In this document: one piece after another, positions 1-9,057 of the stretch | Numbering within the stretch: the stretch's first letter is position 1 | Layout: each line of letters opens with the position of its first letter | Assembly (NCBI RefSeq): GCF_000426645.1 | Contig: NZ_AUFT01000008.1 | Coordinates: 248,001-312,000, forward strand | DNA: 64,000 nt | Origin: Nakamurella lactea DSM 19367 | GTDB taxonomy: Bacteria > Actinomycetota > Actinomycetes > Mycobacteriales > Nakamurellaceae | Direction: 5' to 3' | Translations under genes and position numbers: made by a program | Notes under the pieces: model-generated | The model's database searches: none | Seen by the model: the letters and a program-made list of their open reading frames with translations, nothing else | What the model was told of the DNA's origin: nothing

Positions 1-12
1 TTCGGCGACTGA
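1..12 (+). CDS. 3' end of an upstream gene, cut by the window edge
   Basis: The first bases read Phe-Gly-Asp-stop in the frame whose TGA overlaps the ATG of the FecCD permease by one base. This overlap suggests translational coupling. In FecCD operons the gene before the permease is usually the substrate-binding lipoprotein, but three residues cannot show that. Confidence 0.35.
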   Translation, partial: FGD

Positions 13-1067
13 TGGTCACCACCGCATCCAGGACCAGCCGGCCCACCGCCACCAGGCGGCGCCGGGCCGGCGTGTGGGGCTGGGCGATCGTGCTGGCGGC
101 CGCGCTGCTGCTGACCCTGACCTTCGCGGTCACCGTCGGCTCGGCCGGCATCGGCATGGTGGACGTTTGGCGCACCGTGGCCGCGCACCTGCATCTCGGC
201 ACCAGCCCGCTGAGCCCGATCCGGGACGGCATCGTCTGGGATCTGCGGCTCACCAGGGTGCTGACGGCGGCCGCGGTCGGCGGCGCGCTCGCCATGTCCG
301 GCGCGGTGATGCAGGCGATCACCCGCAACCAGCTCGCCGATCCGTACCTGCTCGGGCTGTCGTCCGGGGCCTCGCTCGGCGCGGTCGCGGTACTGATGCT
401 CGGCGTCGGCCTGCTGCTGCCGGTCGCGGCATTCCTGGGCGCCCTGCTGGCGCTGGTCACCACCCTGCTGCTGGCGCGCAGCCTCGGGCCGATCTCGCCG
501 TCGCGGACGATCCTGGCCGGGATGACGGTCTCCGCGCTGGCCTCCGCGATCGCCTCGATGTTGATCTTCTGGAACGTCACCGGCGATTCCTACCGGGAGA
601 TCCTCAACTGGCTGCTCGGCTCGTTGGCCGGATCGGACTGGACCACCACCTGGACGGTGTGGCTCGCGCTGCTCGTGGTCGGGGTACCGCTGGCGGCCAG
701 CGGCCGGCTGTTGGACGCCTTCGTCTTCGGCGACACCGCCGCCGCATCACTGGGCATCAACGTGTCCGGAGCCAGGTGGCTGCTGCTCGGCTCCACCGCG
801 CTGCTGACCGGCGTGGCCGTCTCGGTGTCCGGGTCGATCGGATTCGTCGGGCTGGTGCTGCCGAATGCGGTGCGGCTGGTGGTCGGCTTCCGGCATCGGG
901 TACTGCTGCCGGTCAGCGCCGTGGTCGGCGCGATCTTCATGGTCTGGGTGGACACCGGCGCCCGCACCCTGTTCGAGCCGCGGGAACTGCCGGTGGGCAT
1001 CATCACGGTGCTGGTCGGTGCGCCATTGTTCGCGATCGTGTTGTGGCGCAACAGGAGCCGATCATGA
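12..1067 (+). CDS. FecCD-family ABC transporter permease (siderophore/haem/B12 type)
   Basis: This is a membrane permease of the BtuC/FecCD/FhuB family, which moves iron-siderophore, haem or cobalamin complexes across the cytoplasmic membrane. The 351-residue product has the usual family length and about ten hydrophobic segments. Family hallmarks are visible: the N-terminal 'LRLTRVL' stretch, 'GAVMQAITRNQLADPYLLG', and the C-terminal 'GSIGFVGLVLPN...R' and 'ELPVGIITVLVGAPLFAIVL' blocks. The ATG overlaps the preceding stop, and its own stop overlaps the next ATG (ATGA), so it lies inside a tightly coupled transport operon. The substrate cannot be read from the sequence. Confidence 0.93.
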   Translation: MVTTASRTSRPTATRRRRAGVWGWAIVLAAALLLTLTFAVTVGSAGIGMVDVWRTVAAHLHLGTSPLSPIRDGIVWDLRLTRVLTAAAVGGALAMSGAVMQAITRNQLADPYLLGLSSGASLGAVAVLMLGVGLLLPVAAFLGALLALVTTLLLARSLGPISPSRTILAGMTVSALASAIASMLIFWNVTGDSYREILNWLLGSLAGSDWTTTWTVWLALLVVGVPLAASGRLLDAFVFGDTAAASLGINVSGARWLLLGSTALLTGVAVSVSGSIGFVGLVLPNAVRLVVGFRHRVLLPVSAVVGAIFMVWVDTGARTLFEPRELPVGIITVLVGAPLFAIVLWRNRSRS

Positions 1068-1894
1068 CCGAGTCGAACATGACGGGGTCGGACATGACGG
1101 GATCGAACAGGGTCCTGTCGGTCGCCGGGCTGACGTTCTCCGTTGGCCGCAAGACCCTGGTCGACCACGCGGCGTTCTCGGCGCCGGCCGGCCGGATCAT
1201 CGCCCTGGTCGGGCCGAACGGTGCCGGCAAGTCGACCCTGATGCGGATGATCAGCGGCGCGCTGCCGGCCGAGCGGCCGGAGCTGGCCGAGGTGAGCCTG
1301 GGCGGCGAGAACCTACTGCGGCTGTCCAGGCGGGAGCGGGCCCGCCGGGTCGCCCTGGTCGAGCAGCAGGCCAGCACCGAGTTCGCCGTGACGGTCGAGC
1401 AGGTGGTCGCCCTGGGGCGGACCCCGCACCGCGGCTGGTGGGCGGCAGAGTCCGACGGCGATGTCGTCGAGGCTGCCATGCAGCGGGCCGGCGTGACGCA
1501 GTGGGCACGGCGGCTGCTCGGCACCCTGTCCGGCGGCGAGCAGCAACGGGTCCAGCTCGCCAGGGCGCTGGCTCAGCAGCCCCGGCTGATGCTGCTCGAC
1601 GAACCCACGAACCATCTGGACGTCGCTGCGCAGCTCGACATGTTCGGCCTGCTCCGCGAGCTCGCCGATGTCGAGGGGATGACCATTCTCGTTGCGTTGC
1701 ATGATCTTTCCGCCGCAGCGGCGCATTGTGACGAGGCAGTGGTGCTCGACGCCGGCCGGGTGGTCGCCGCCGGCCCGGTCACCGAGGCACTCGACCCGCT
1801 GGTCCTTGAGCAGATCTACGGCGTGCGGGTCGACGTGCTGCTGCATCCGCGGACCCAGCGACCGGTGATCGTCTTCAGCCGGGGCGCCGGCTAG
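1064..1894 (+). CDS. ABC transporter ATP-binding protein of the FecCD system
   Basis: This is the ATPase that should power the preceding permease. Walker A is 'GPNGAGKST', the ABC signature is 'LSGGEQQRV', Walker B is 'LMLLDEPTNHLD', and the switch histidine lies in 'LVALHDLSAA'. The 276-residue length is normal for FecE/BtuD-type subunits. I chose the ATG at 1064 because it overlaps the permease stop by 4 bases. A near-repeated start region (Met-Thr-Glu/Gly-Ser-Asn/Asp, three times) offers later in-frame ATGs, so the exact N-terminus is uncertain. Substrate is probably iron-siderophore, haem or cobalamin. Confidence 0.93.
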   Translation: MTESNMTGSDMTGSNRVLSVAGLTFSVGRKTLVDHAAFSAPAGRIIALVGPNGAGKSTLMRMISGALPAERPELAEVSLGGENLLRLSRRERARRVALVEQQASTEFAVTVEQVVALGRTPHRGWWAAESDGDVVEAAMQRAGVTQWARRLLGTLSGGEQQRVQLARALAQQPRLMLLDEPTNHLDVAAQLDMFGLLRELADVEGMTILVALHDLSAAAAHCDEAVVLDAGRVVAAGPVTEALDPLVLEQIYGVRVDVLLHPRTQRPVIVFSRGAG

Positions 1895-1897
1895 CCG

Positions 1898-2911
1898 GTG
1901 CCCTATCCTGACCCGGTGCCGTCGCGAGTGGGTTGGGTCTTGCCGATCGATCGGGTGCCGCCGCGTGACGCGGTGACCCTGGCCGAACAGGCCGACGCCG
2001 CCGGCTTCCGGGGTGTCCTCGCCTCCGACCTGTTCCAGCCGTGGCTGCCCAGTCTTGGACAGGCGCCCTTCGTCTGGAACCTGTTGTCGGCCATCGGCGA
2101 ACACATCTCCGGTGACCTCGCCCCGGGGATGACGGTACCCGGCTATCGGCTGCATCCCGCCGCGCTGGCGCAGGCCGCGGCGACCTTGGCGGCCCTGCAT
2201 CCCGACCGGGTGTGGTTGTCCGTCGCGCCCGGCGAGGCGATCAACGAGCACGTCACCGGGACGGTCTGGCCGGAGGCACCCGAACGGATCGAGCGGATGT
2301 TCGAGGCCATCGAAGCGATCCGGCGACTGTTCACCGCGTCGGCATCGGGTCGCGACAGCCGTTACGGCGGGGCGTTTGTGACGCTCGAGACGGCTCGGCT
2401 GTGGACGGTTCCGCCGACCCCACCGCGGGTGCTGGTTGCCACCGGTGGCCCGGTCACCGCCAGGCGTGCCGGCCGGGTGGCGGACGGCCTGCTGGCCCTC
2501 GGGGTCCGGCCGGACCAGGCGCGCCGGCTGCTGCAGCGCCTGGACGAGGGCGCCGAGAGTGCCGGGCGGGATCCGGCCGGGCTGCTCCGCGTCGCACATG
2601 TCAATGTCAGTTGGGCGCCCGACCAGGAGCAGGCGGTGCAGCAGGCGCTGACGAGATTTCCCATCGGGGCCATGCGATTCGCCCGGGGCGACCTGCGCTC
2701 GCCGCTGCTGGTCGAGCAGATCGCGGCGTTGGTCAGGGCGGATGACCTGGACGACCGACTGCTGGTCGCGACCGACCCGGATCGTCACGTCGTGCTGTTG
2801 AAGCAGTTCCTGGACGCGGGATACGACCAGGTCTACGTGCACAACGTGGGCGACAACCACGCCGAGTTCATCGACATGTTCCGATCCAGGGTGCTGCCGG
2901 CGGTGGGTTGA
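1898..2911 (+). CDS. LLM-class (luciferase-like) oxidoreductase, probably F420-dependent
   Basis: This is a TIM-barrel flavin/F420 oxidoreductase of the luciferase-like family, 337 residues. The closest recognisable pattern is that of F420-dependent glucose-6-phosphate dehydrogenase-like proteins: an 'LAEQADAAGFRGVLASD' N-terminal strand-helix, 'HPDRVWLSVAPGEAINEHV', 'ERIERMFEAIEAIRRLF' and the C-terminal 'AGYDQVYVHNVGDN'. It starts 3 bases after the ATPase stop with GTG. A second in-frame GTG at 1916 is an alternative start. It may be co-transcribed with the uptake genes, but a functional link is not evident. Confidence 0.85.
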   Translation: MPYPDPVPSRVGWVLPIDRVPPRDAVTLAEQADAAGFRGVLASDLFQPWLPSLGQAPFVWNLLSAIGEHISGDLAPGMTVPGYRLHPAALAQAAATLAALHPDRVWLSVAPGEAINEHVTGTVWPEAPERIERMFEAIEAIRRLFTASASGRDSRYGGAFVTLETARLWTVPPTPPRVLVATGGPVTARRAGRVADGLLALGVRPDQARRLLQRLDEGAESAGRDPAGLLRVAHVNVSWAPDQEQAVQQALTRFPIGAMRFARGDLRSPLLVEQIAALVRADDLDDRLLVATDPDRHVVLLKQFLDAGYDQVYVHNVGDNHAEFIDMFRSRVLPAVG

Positions 2912-3098
2912 TCGCGGTCCGAGGTCCGGTAGCGACCCCGCTGGTGTCGAGTGGGGGTGGTCGGAACGTCACTCCTGCATCGCCTGGTGCGGATAGAGTT
3001 CGGCCTGTTGGAGTTGTTGCGCTGCCGGACGTATGGGGGTCTGCGTGATGGGCGGAGGCGATGTCGGCGCACGCGGGCAGTGCGGCGACCGGGTCCGG

Positions 3099-3998
3099 AT
3101 GCGCCCCAAGGGCTGGATGGCTCGTCGGCTGACCGGGTTCCTCGGGGTGCTGGCCGCGGTGCTGTCCACCGTCACCGGGTGCTCCGGAGTGCCGGACCGG
3201 ACCGATCTGGCCGCGGCGATCACTGCTGAGTTGCGTCAGCTGCCGGGGGTCGACGACGTGGTCGGCGACTACCAGAACGGGATGACGAGCGGGCAGTCGT
3301 ACAACGTACGGGTCAGGTTCACCCCCGCGGTGGCCGCTGACGAGGTGAATACCCTTGTCGCGCTGTACTTTTCCCGGCTCGCCGACCCGAAGCTCGATGG
3401 TCACACCTCGAGTCTGAACGCCAGGATCGACGACAGCTCGATGACGTTCTTCTCCGGACGGACCCGCCCGGATCCGCCGCTGACCATCTTTCAACGTTGG
3501 TACACGCTGACCGGAGCGCTGGACGGCCCGTTCGGCTGGTCGATGGCGTCGGAGGGGGACCTGAACCTGATCGAATATTCGCCCGCGGGCGGTGTCGATG
3601 CCGCTGTCGAGCAGCTCCGGACCGTCGCACCCGATCTGCAGCACGGCGTGCACTGGAAGATCCGCCGGGACCGGACGACGGTGGCCATGCAGGACGGCTT
3701 TCTCACCGGGCCGGTGGCCGCGCTGGCCGAGGCGTTCGCCGCGACACACCGTCAGTGGAACATCGAAGCCGATCCGGCCATCGCGCCGGGCCTGGCCATG
3801 GCCGTCTGGAAAGGCGAGGCCGAGGCGCTCGAGCCGACGGCCCGCACGGATCTGTTGGCGATTGCCGCGCTCGGTACTCCCGTTCGATACACGCTGAAAG
3901 TCGGTGGGGGCCCGCACCTTCAGGTGTTCGTCGGCGGCTGCGAACCGGACGGAACGGGCCTGCAACAACAGCTCAACACCGAGTTCGGTTCCTGCTGA
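3099..3998 (+). CDS. putative lipoprotein of unknown function
   Basis: I do not recognise a family. The product (299 residues from the ATG at 3099) has a basic N-terminus, a hydrophobic stretch and a lipobox ending Val-Thr-Gly-Cys, so it should be anchored to the outer face of the membrane. Longer starts at 3033 or 3048 would put an unnatural Cys/Gly-rich tail before the signal peptide, which is why I prefer 3099. The mature part is soluble, alpha/beta in pattern, and lacks obvious catalytic motifs. A TAGAGT box near 2996 could be a -10. The next gene is convergent. Confidence 0.7.
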   Translation: MRPKGWMARRLTGFLGVLAAVLSTVTGCSGVPDRTDLAAAITAELRQLPGVDDVVGDYQNGMTSGQSYNVRVRFTPAVAADEVNTLVALYFSRLADPKLDGHTSSLNARIDDSSMTFFSGRTRPDPPLTIFQRWYTLTGALDGPFGWSMASEGDLNLIEYSPAGGVDAAVEQLRTVAPDLQHGVHWKIRRDRTTVAMQDGFLTGPVAALAEAFAATHRQWNIEADPAIAPGLAMAVWKGEAEALEPTARTDLLAIAALGTPVRYTLKVGGGPHLQVFVGGCEPDGTGLQQQLNTEFGSC

Positions 3999-4044
3999 CG
4001 GCTCGCCGACACCATCCCGGAGTCCGGCTGCTGCGCCGGATCCG

Positions 4045-4650
4045 TCAGTCGACGTCCCAGGCCGATCGGGCGCGAGCGGCGGCGTCCAGGATGAGCTGGG
4101 TGTCGAGGTCGTGTTCGGTGAACTCGATGCCCTGATCGGTCCACTGGCAGGCGACCTTCATCGGTCCGGCCGGCGGCAGCGGCCACAGCCAAAAGCTGGT
4201 GTCCACCGACCGCATACCGCCGCCTCCGCCACCGACGACCAGTACCGGGTGATCGGGCGTCCATAGCCGATCATCGGGGGGAGTGTCGGGCCAGGCATCG
4301 ACGTTGGTGACCCGGCGGCCGTCAGCGAATTCGAAGCCCCACTGCAACCCGCCCGGATTGCGGCGGGGAACGGTGCCGCGACGACCCGGATGACGGAACA
4401 CCTCGCTGTGCAGATCGTGCGGGACGAGCCGGCCCCTGACCCGCACGGCGAACTGCATTTGCAGGCCCTGCGAGAAGGCCCGGATTTCGGACAGCATCAC
4501 CACGGTGCTGTCCGAGCGACCCAGCACCAGCTCGAGGGGAACGACTCCGGGGAGCACGTCCTCCGGAGGATTCAGCCAGACCGGCCCTTGCGGTTCGTCG
4601 AACAACTCGTCGTCCTCGGGCGGTCCGGACGGCTCCGGGAAGAAAGCCAC
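4045..4650 (-). CDS. hypothetical protein, acidic N-terminus, Trp-rich C-terminus
   Basis: I do not recognise this gene, although it has the look of a small conserved actinobacterial family. The product is about 201 residues, with an acidic, Pro-rich start, a central beta-rich part and a C-terminal part containing 'FWLWPLPPAGPM' followed by 'WTDQGIEFTEHDLD'. No signal peptide or membrane segment is visible. I chose the GTG at 4650 because a clear GAGGAG ribosome site lies just upstream. A longer ATG start at 4707 lacks one. It is convergent with the lipoprotein gene and lies downstream of the TrmL gene on the same strand. Confidence 0.7.
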   Translation of the reverse strand: MAFFPEPSGPPEDDELFDEPQGPVWLNPPEDVLPGVVPLELVLGRSDSTVVMLSEIRAFSQGLQMQFAVRVRGRLVPHDLHSEVFRHPGRRGTVPRRNPGGLQWGFEFADGRRVTNVDAWPDTPPDDRLWTPDHPVLVVGGGGGGMRSVDTSFWLWPLPPAGPMKVACQWTDQGIEFTEHDLDTQLILDAAARARSAWDVD

Positions 4651-4722
4651 GTCGAGCTCCTCTCGTGCTGTGCACCCGCCGCCGGGCGGCGAGGGGTGAC
4701 CGAGCACGCTCCAGTGTGCGCG

Positions 4723-5214
4723 TCAGCCCTCGATGACGCCCGCGCCGGCGCCGGTCGCGCCGGCGAAGCCGTGCTGGCGCCAGGCCTCGTAAACCACGAT
4801 CGCGGCGGCGTTCGACAGGTTGAGCGACCGGCGGGCCGGCAGCATCGGGATCCGGGCGGTGCCGGTGATCCGTTCGTCCTCCACCACCGCCGCAGGCAGC
4901 CCGGTCGGCTCGGTGCCGAACAGCAGCACATCCCCCGGCAGATAGGCGATATCGGCATAGCCCGTTGTGGCGCCGGTGGTGAACGCGAACACCCTCGCCG
5001 GAAGTAGCGATTCCCAGGCGGCGTCGAGGTTCTCGTGCACCGTTACCGACGCCAGGTCGTGGTAGTCCAGACCGGCTCTGCGCAATTTCGCATCAGACAG
5101 GTCGAAGCCCAGCGGCCCGATCAAATGCAGTTCGCAGCCGGTGGCCGCCGCGGTGCGAATCGCGTTGCCGGTGTTCGGCGGGATCCGCGGTTCGAGGAAG
5201 GCGAGTCGGAACAC
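4723..5214 (-). CDS. trmL: tRNA (cytidine(34)-2'-O)-methyltransferase, TrmL-like (SPOUT)
   Basis: This is a SPOUT-fold RNA methyltransferase of the TrmL/YibK type, which methylates the ribose of the wobble base of certain Leu tRNAs using S-adenosylmethionine. All three SpoU motifs are visible: 'PPNTGNAIRTAAATG' (motif 1), 'LLFGTEPTGLP' (motif 2) and 'IPMLPARRSLNLSNAAAIVVYE' (motif 3, part of the trefoil knot). The GTG start at 5214 gives 163 residues, close to the family norm, and lies only two bases beyond the stop of the AbgT gene, so the pair is probably co-translated. Function is inferred from motifs only. Confidence 0.9.
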   Translation of the reverse strand: MFRLAFLEPRIPPNTGNAIRTAAATGCELHLIGPLGFDLSDAKLRRAGLDYHDLASVTVHENLDAAWESLLPARVFAFTTGATTGYADIAYLPGDVLLFGTEPTGLPAAVVEDERITGTARIPMLPARRSLNLSNAAAIVVYEAWRQHGFAGATGAGAGVIEG

Positions 5215-5216
5215 GT

Positions 5217-6890
5217 TCAGAGGTGTACCGGCGCGCCCGGCCCCCAGGGAATCCCGAGCGCGTACCAGCCGACGAACAGCAACGTGGAGACCCCCAGCAG
5301 GATGGCCGCATACGGCAGCATCAGGGCGATCAGTGTGCCGATGCCGGATTTCTTCCGGTAACGCTGGGCGACGGTCACGATGAACGGCATGTAGACCATC
5401 AGCGGGGTCAGCACATTGACCGGACTGTCGCCGACCCGGTAGGCCGCCTGAACCGTCTGCGGGGCAATGCCCAGGTTGTAGAACAACGGGATGAAGATCG
5501 GCGCGAAGATGGCCCACTTGGGCACCAGCCCCGGCATGATGAAGTCGAGAAGGACGAACACCAGGATCAGCACGATGAGCAGTACCAGCGCCGGCATGTT
5601 CGCCGACTCGAGCCAGTTGGCCATCACCCCGGCGAGAATCATCGGCATCTGGGTGTAATTGAAGAGCGCGATGAACTGGGCGATCATCAGGAACATCAGC
5701 AGCAATCCGCCGAGACCGGCGAATGCGTGCGTGATGCCGGCAATCACATCGTCCTTGCTGCGGAACGACTTGGACCCGAATCCGTAGGCGGCGCCGCAGA
5801 TCAGGAACAACAGCGAAATGGTGAACACCAGGCTGTCCATGAACGGCGTCGGGCCGAAGATCGCGCCGTCGTCGCCGCGGAGCGGGGCTCCCGGCGGAGC
5901 GACCAGCGCGATCAACCCGACGACGCTCGCAATCAAGGCCCAGAACGTCCAGCGCAGGCCGCGACGGTCCGCCTGCTCGTCGTAGTCCCCCTCCGTCGCT
6001 TCGGTGACCACGATCGATCCCTCGGACGGCTCCCAGGTGCCGAGCCGCGGCTCGATGATCTTGGTGGTCACATAGGTGACGACGATCGCCAGCAGGATGG
6101 AGGCGACGATCATGAAGAAGTAGTTCGCCAGCACGTCAAGGGGCTCGGCGCTGCCCGGCAACGTCTCGTTGGTGATCTCGGTCAGCATCGAATCCGACGG
6201 AGTCGGTATCAGGTTGAATCCGAACACTCCGCCGACGGCCGCGAACGCCCCGGCCATTCCGGCCAGCGGGTGTCGGCCGACGGCGGCGAATGCGGAGGCG
6301 GCGAGTGGGATCAGGATCAGGTAACCGGCGTCAGTCGCGACGCTGGACAGCACGCCGACAAAGATGATGATGAACGGCAGCCAGGAGCGTGGCGCCACCT
6401 TCACCAATTTGCGGATCAGGCTGGCCATCAGGCCCGCATGCTCGGCAACGCCGACACCGACCATCGCGATCAGGACCACCGCCACCGGCGCGAAACCGGA
6501 GAAGTTGGCGACGAACGAGGAGAAGATGTGTGCTATTCCGTCGCCGTTGAGCAGGTTGCGGACCGGGACGGTGATGGTCTCGATGGTGTACGCGGGCAGG
6601 CCTTGCGGATCGACCGGGGCGTTGAGCTGCAGGTCGTGCAGTGCCATCGACCCGCCGAGCTGGTCGATCGACCTGAGCACCTCCTGCGTCGGGTGCGGAA
6701 TCGCGACCGTCTCGGTGACCTTGACGCCGATCCAGGACAGCACCGCGGACAGCACCGCGATCAGGCCGATCAGGTACAGGAACATGATCGACGGGTTGGG
6801 CACCTTGTTGCCGACCCGTTCGATCCAACCCAGGAACCCACCGGATTCGGACGGTGCCGTTTCATCAGCGGTGGCGTCGGCAGTCGACAT
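5217..6890 (-). CDS. AbgT-family transporter
   Basis: This is an inner-membrane transporter of the AbgT family. Founding members import p-aminobenzoyl-glutamate, and others have been reported to export sulfonamides. The 557-residue product has about a dozen hydrophobic segments and family stretches such as 'GFLGWIERVGNKVPNPSIMFLYLIG', 'MVGVGVAEHAGL' and 'DAGYLILIPLAASAF'. The ATG at 6890 follows a GGGGAG ribosome site. It is followed two bases later by the trmL-like start. I cannot tell import from export. Confidence 0.9.
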   Translation of the reverse strand: MSTADATADETAPSESGGFLGWIERVGNKVPNPSIMFLYLIGLIAVLSAVLSWIGVKVTETVAIPHPTQEVLRSIDQLGGSMALHDLQLNAPVDPQGLPAYTIETITVPVRNLLNGDGIAHIFSSFVANFSGFAPVAVVLIAMVGVGVAEHAGLMASLIRKLVKVAPRSWLPFIIIFVGVLSSVATDAGYLILIPLAASAFAAVGRHPLAGMAGAFAAVGGVFGFNLIPTPSDSMLTEITNETLPGSAEPLDVLANYFFMIVASILLAIVVTYVTTKIIEPRLGTWEPSEGSIVVTEATEGDYDEQADRRGLRWTFWALIASVVGLIALVAPPGAPLRGDDGAIFGPTPFMDSLVFTISLLFLICGAAYGFGSKSFRSKDDVIAGITHAFAGLGGLLLMFLMIAQFIALFNYTQMPMILAGVMANWLESANMPALVLLIVLILVFVLLDFIMPGLVPKWAIFAPIFIPLFYNLGIAPQTVQAAYRVGDSPVNVLTPLMVYMPFIVTVAQRYRKKSGIGTLIALMLPYAAILLGVSTLLFVGWYALGIPWGPGAPVHL

Positions 6891-7016
6891 GGCTCCCCTA
6901 GCGTCAAGCAGCGGTGAAATGTACCGGTGTGAGCATCCCACGCTGAAGGTCGTGCTGCTTCACCAAAGTGCTCATTGTCCTGATTCGTGACCTTCGGCTG
7001 CAGCACACCGATGGCG

Positions 7017-7778
7017 TCAACCGGCGACGGCCGGATGCGACTCGCGGGAGTACCTGCCGGGCGTCACCCCGAAGGCGCGCCGGAAGGTCTCGATGAAGGA
7101 GCTGGAACTGTGGTAGCCGCAGGCGGTTCCGACACTGGTCACCGAGGCGCCGGTCGACAGCAGGATCAGCGAGTGCTGCAGCCGCAGCTGGCTGCGCCAC
7201 TGCGGAAAGGTCATCGACGTCTGTTGCCGGAACAACCGGCTCAAGGTGCGTTCGGAGGCGCCGACCGCTCGGCCGAGGTCGGCCAGTGAACGCTGGTCGG
7301 ACGGCTCGCCATGCAACAGGTCGGCGATCCGCGCCAGCCGCGGATCGTTCGGCGTCGGCAGGCAGGCCGGCAGCTCCTCCACCCGCCGGAGTTGGTCCAG
7401 TGCAACACGTTCCAGGTTCGCCCGGGAGTCGGCGCCGACCTGCGGCTCGGTGGTCAGGCTGATGATCACCTCGCGCAACAGCGGGCTGACGGCCAGCACT
7501 GTCGGCCGGTCGAGTCGCAGCGGATTCACCGTGGCGTCGAAGATCAGATTCCGCATCTGCGTCGGGCCGTGCGCCTGGTGCGAATGCGCGACACCGGCCG
7601 GCACCCAGACCGCCCGGTGCGGTGGCACGATCCAGGCGCCCATCGGTGTGGAGACCTGCAGCACCCCCTGGCTCGGGTGGATCAACTGGTGAACGTCGTG
7701 GTCGTGCCAGTCGATCCGCTCTCGGTTGGTCAGATCGAGCCGGGTCGGCCCGGACAGATGCTGGCGGGTTATCGACAT
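7017..7778 (-). CDS. AraC-family transcriptional regulator
   Basis: The product is a 253-residue DNA-binding regulator. The N-terminal half is a cupin-like sensing domain ('HDVHQLIHPSQGVLQV...VPPHRAVWVPAGVAHS'). The C-terminal half carries the two AraC helix-turn-helix motifs, ending in 'VTSVGTACGYHSSSSFIETFRRAFGVTPGRYSR'. It is divergent from the MFS gene, whose start is 55 bases away. This arrangement is typical when the regulator controls the pump. The ATG at 7778 leaves the normal family start ahead of the cupin; a longer in-frame ATG extends upstream without support. Confidence 0.92.
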   Translation of the reverse strand: MSITRQHLSGPTRLDLTNRERIDWHDHDVHQLIHPSQGVLQVSTPMGAWIVPPHRAVWVPAGVAHSHQAHGPTQMRNLIFDATVNPLRLDRPTVLAVSPLLREVIISLTTEPQVGADSRANLERVALDQLRRVEELPACLPTPNDPRLARIADLLHGEPSDQRSLADLGRAVGASERTLSRLFRQQTSMTFPQWRSQLRLQHSLILLSTGASVTSVGTACGYHSSSSFIETFRRAFGVTPGRYSRESHPAVAG

Positions 7779-7833
7779 AGTTGGGCAGCATATCGGTAGC
7801 CCGTCGCGCGGTCGGGCGACAATCCTGGACGTC

Positions 7834-9024
7834 ATGCAGCACCTGCCGACGGCGCGCGCCGAACCGACCCAGCCGGCCGCCGGAATCTGGAAACGGATGC
7901 GGCTGTGGGGTATTGCCCACGCGGTCGACGACCTCTACCAGGGTCTGGTGCCGGCCGCTCTCCCGTACTTCGTGCTCGATCGCGGCTACAGCTACCTGGC
8001 CGCGTCCGGCCTGACCTTGGCCGCGACCCTCGGCAGCTCGCTGCCGCAGCCGATCTTCGGGCTGGCGGTCGACCGGTTCCGGCTGGGTTGGCTGCCGGCC
8101 GGCGGGATCGCGGTCGCCGGCATCGGGCTGGGACTTTCCGGTCTGGTCACTGGCTATCCGGCGGTCTGGACGTTGATCCTGCTGTCCGGCCTCGGCGTAG
8201 CGATGTTCCACCCGGCGGCGGGGAAGGCGGCTAGGGAAGCCGCCGGTGAGAGCACCTCCGGCATGAGCATTTTCGCCGCCGGCGGCAGCGTCGGTTTCTT
8301 CCTCGCCCCGGTGCTGGCCACCCCGGCGCTGATGGCCTGGGGCGTCGGGGCCACCGCGCTGTTCATGCCGCCGGCGGTGCTGATGGCATTCCTGTTGCTG
8401 CGCAATCGTCGTCGGCACTCGGAGATGATCGCGGACGCGCCGCCCAGGGCCGGCGCCGACCGCTGGGGGCCGTTCGCCGTGCTCACCGCGGTCGAGGTGG
8501 TCCGCTCGGTGATGTTCTTCGGCATCAACACCTTCATCGCCCTGTACTGGATCGGCTACCTGAACGGCTCCAAGGTGATGGCCGGCGTTGCGCTCGCCTG
8601 CTTCCTGGTGGGCGGCGTCAGCGGAACCTTGCTCGGTGGTCGGATCGCCGACCGGATCGGGTCGGTCCGCACCGTCCAACTCGGTGGTGCGGTGGCGATT
8701 CCGCTGCTGCTCGCCTTCCGGATGACGTCGGGAACCGTTGCCCCACTGATCTTCGCCGTGCTCGTCGGGGTCGCGGTGAACATTCCGTTCGCAGTTCTGG
8801 TGAAGCTGGGCCAGGACTACCTGCCGACCCGGCCGGGCACCGCGGCCGGGGTGACGCTGGGCCTCGGGGTGAGCATCGGCGGGCTGTCCGCCCCGGTGCT
8901 CGGCGCGATCGCCGATCACTACGGGACCCAGGCGGTGTTCACCGCGCTCTGCGTGGTGCCGCCGCTGGTACTGTTGTTGGGCCTGCTGTTGCCCGAGCCG
9001 CGGATCGAGCGGGCGACCGCTTGA
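7834..9024 (+). CDS. MFS transporter, fosmidomycin-resistance (Fsr)-like
   Basis: This is a twelve-segment major facilitator pump, 396 residues. The arrangement 'IAHAVDDLYQGLVPAALPYFV' at the N-terminus, 'GLGVAMFHPAAGKAARE' in the loop after the third or fourth helix, and 'GGVSGTLLGGRIADRIG' in the second half resemble the fosmidomycin-resistance Fsr subgroup of drug exporters. Substrate is unknown. The ATG at 7834 is preferred because it sits just ahead of the conserved N-terminal domain. It is probably controlled by the divergent AraC regulator. Confidence 0.9.
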   Translation: MQHLPTARAEPTQPAAGIWKRMRLWGIAHAVDDLYQGLVPAALPYFVLDRGYSYLAASGLTLAATLGSSLPQPIFGLAVDRFRLGWLPAGGIAVAGIGLGLSGLVTGYPAVWTLILLSGLGVAMFHPAAGKAAREAAGESTSGMSIFAAGGSVGFFLAPVLATPALMAWGVGATALFMPPAVLMAFLLLRNRRRHSEMIADAPPRAGADRWGPFAVLTAVEVVRSVMFFGINTFIALYWIGYLNGSKVMAGVALACFLVGGVSGTLLGGRIADRIGSVRTVQLGGAVAIPLLLAFRMTSGTVAPLIFAVLVGVAVNIPFAVLVKLGQDYLPTRPGTAAGVTLGLGVSIGGLSAPVLGAIADHYGTQAVFTALCVVPPLVLLLGLLLPEPRIERATA

Positions 9025-9057
9025 CCTCAAGTGGACGTGAGGAGGTCGACTGATCGC

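Noticed and set aside
1-1894. A cobalamin or haem riboswitch controlling the FecCD genes
   Set aside because: The window begins inside the operon, so its 5' leader is not visible.
5223-6917. A long plus-strand open frame (564 codons) opposite the AbgT gene
   Set aside because: Its translation is rich in His, Gln, Arg and Asp with no hydrophobic core. It is the mirror image of a GC-rich membrane-protein gene.
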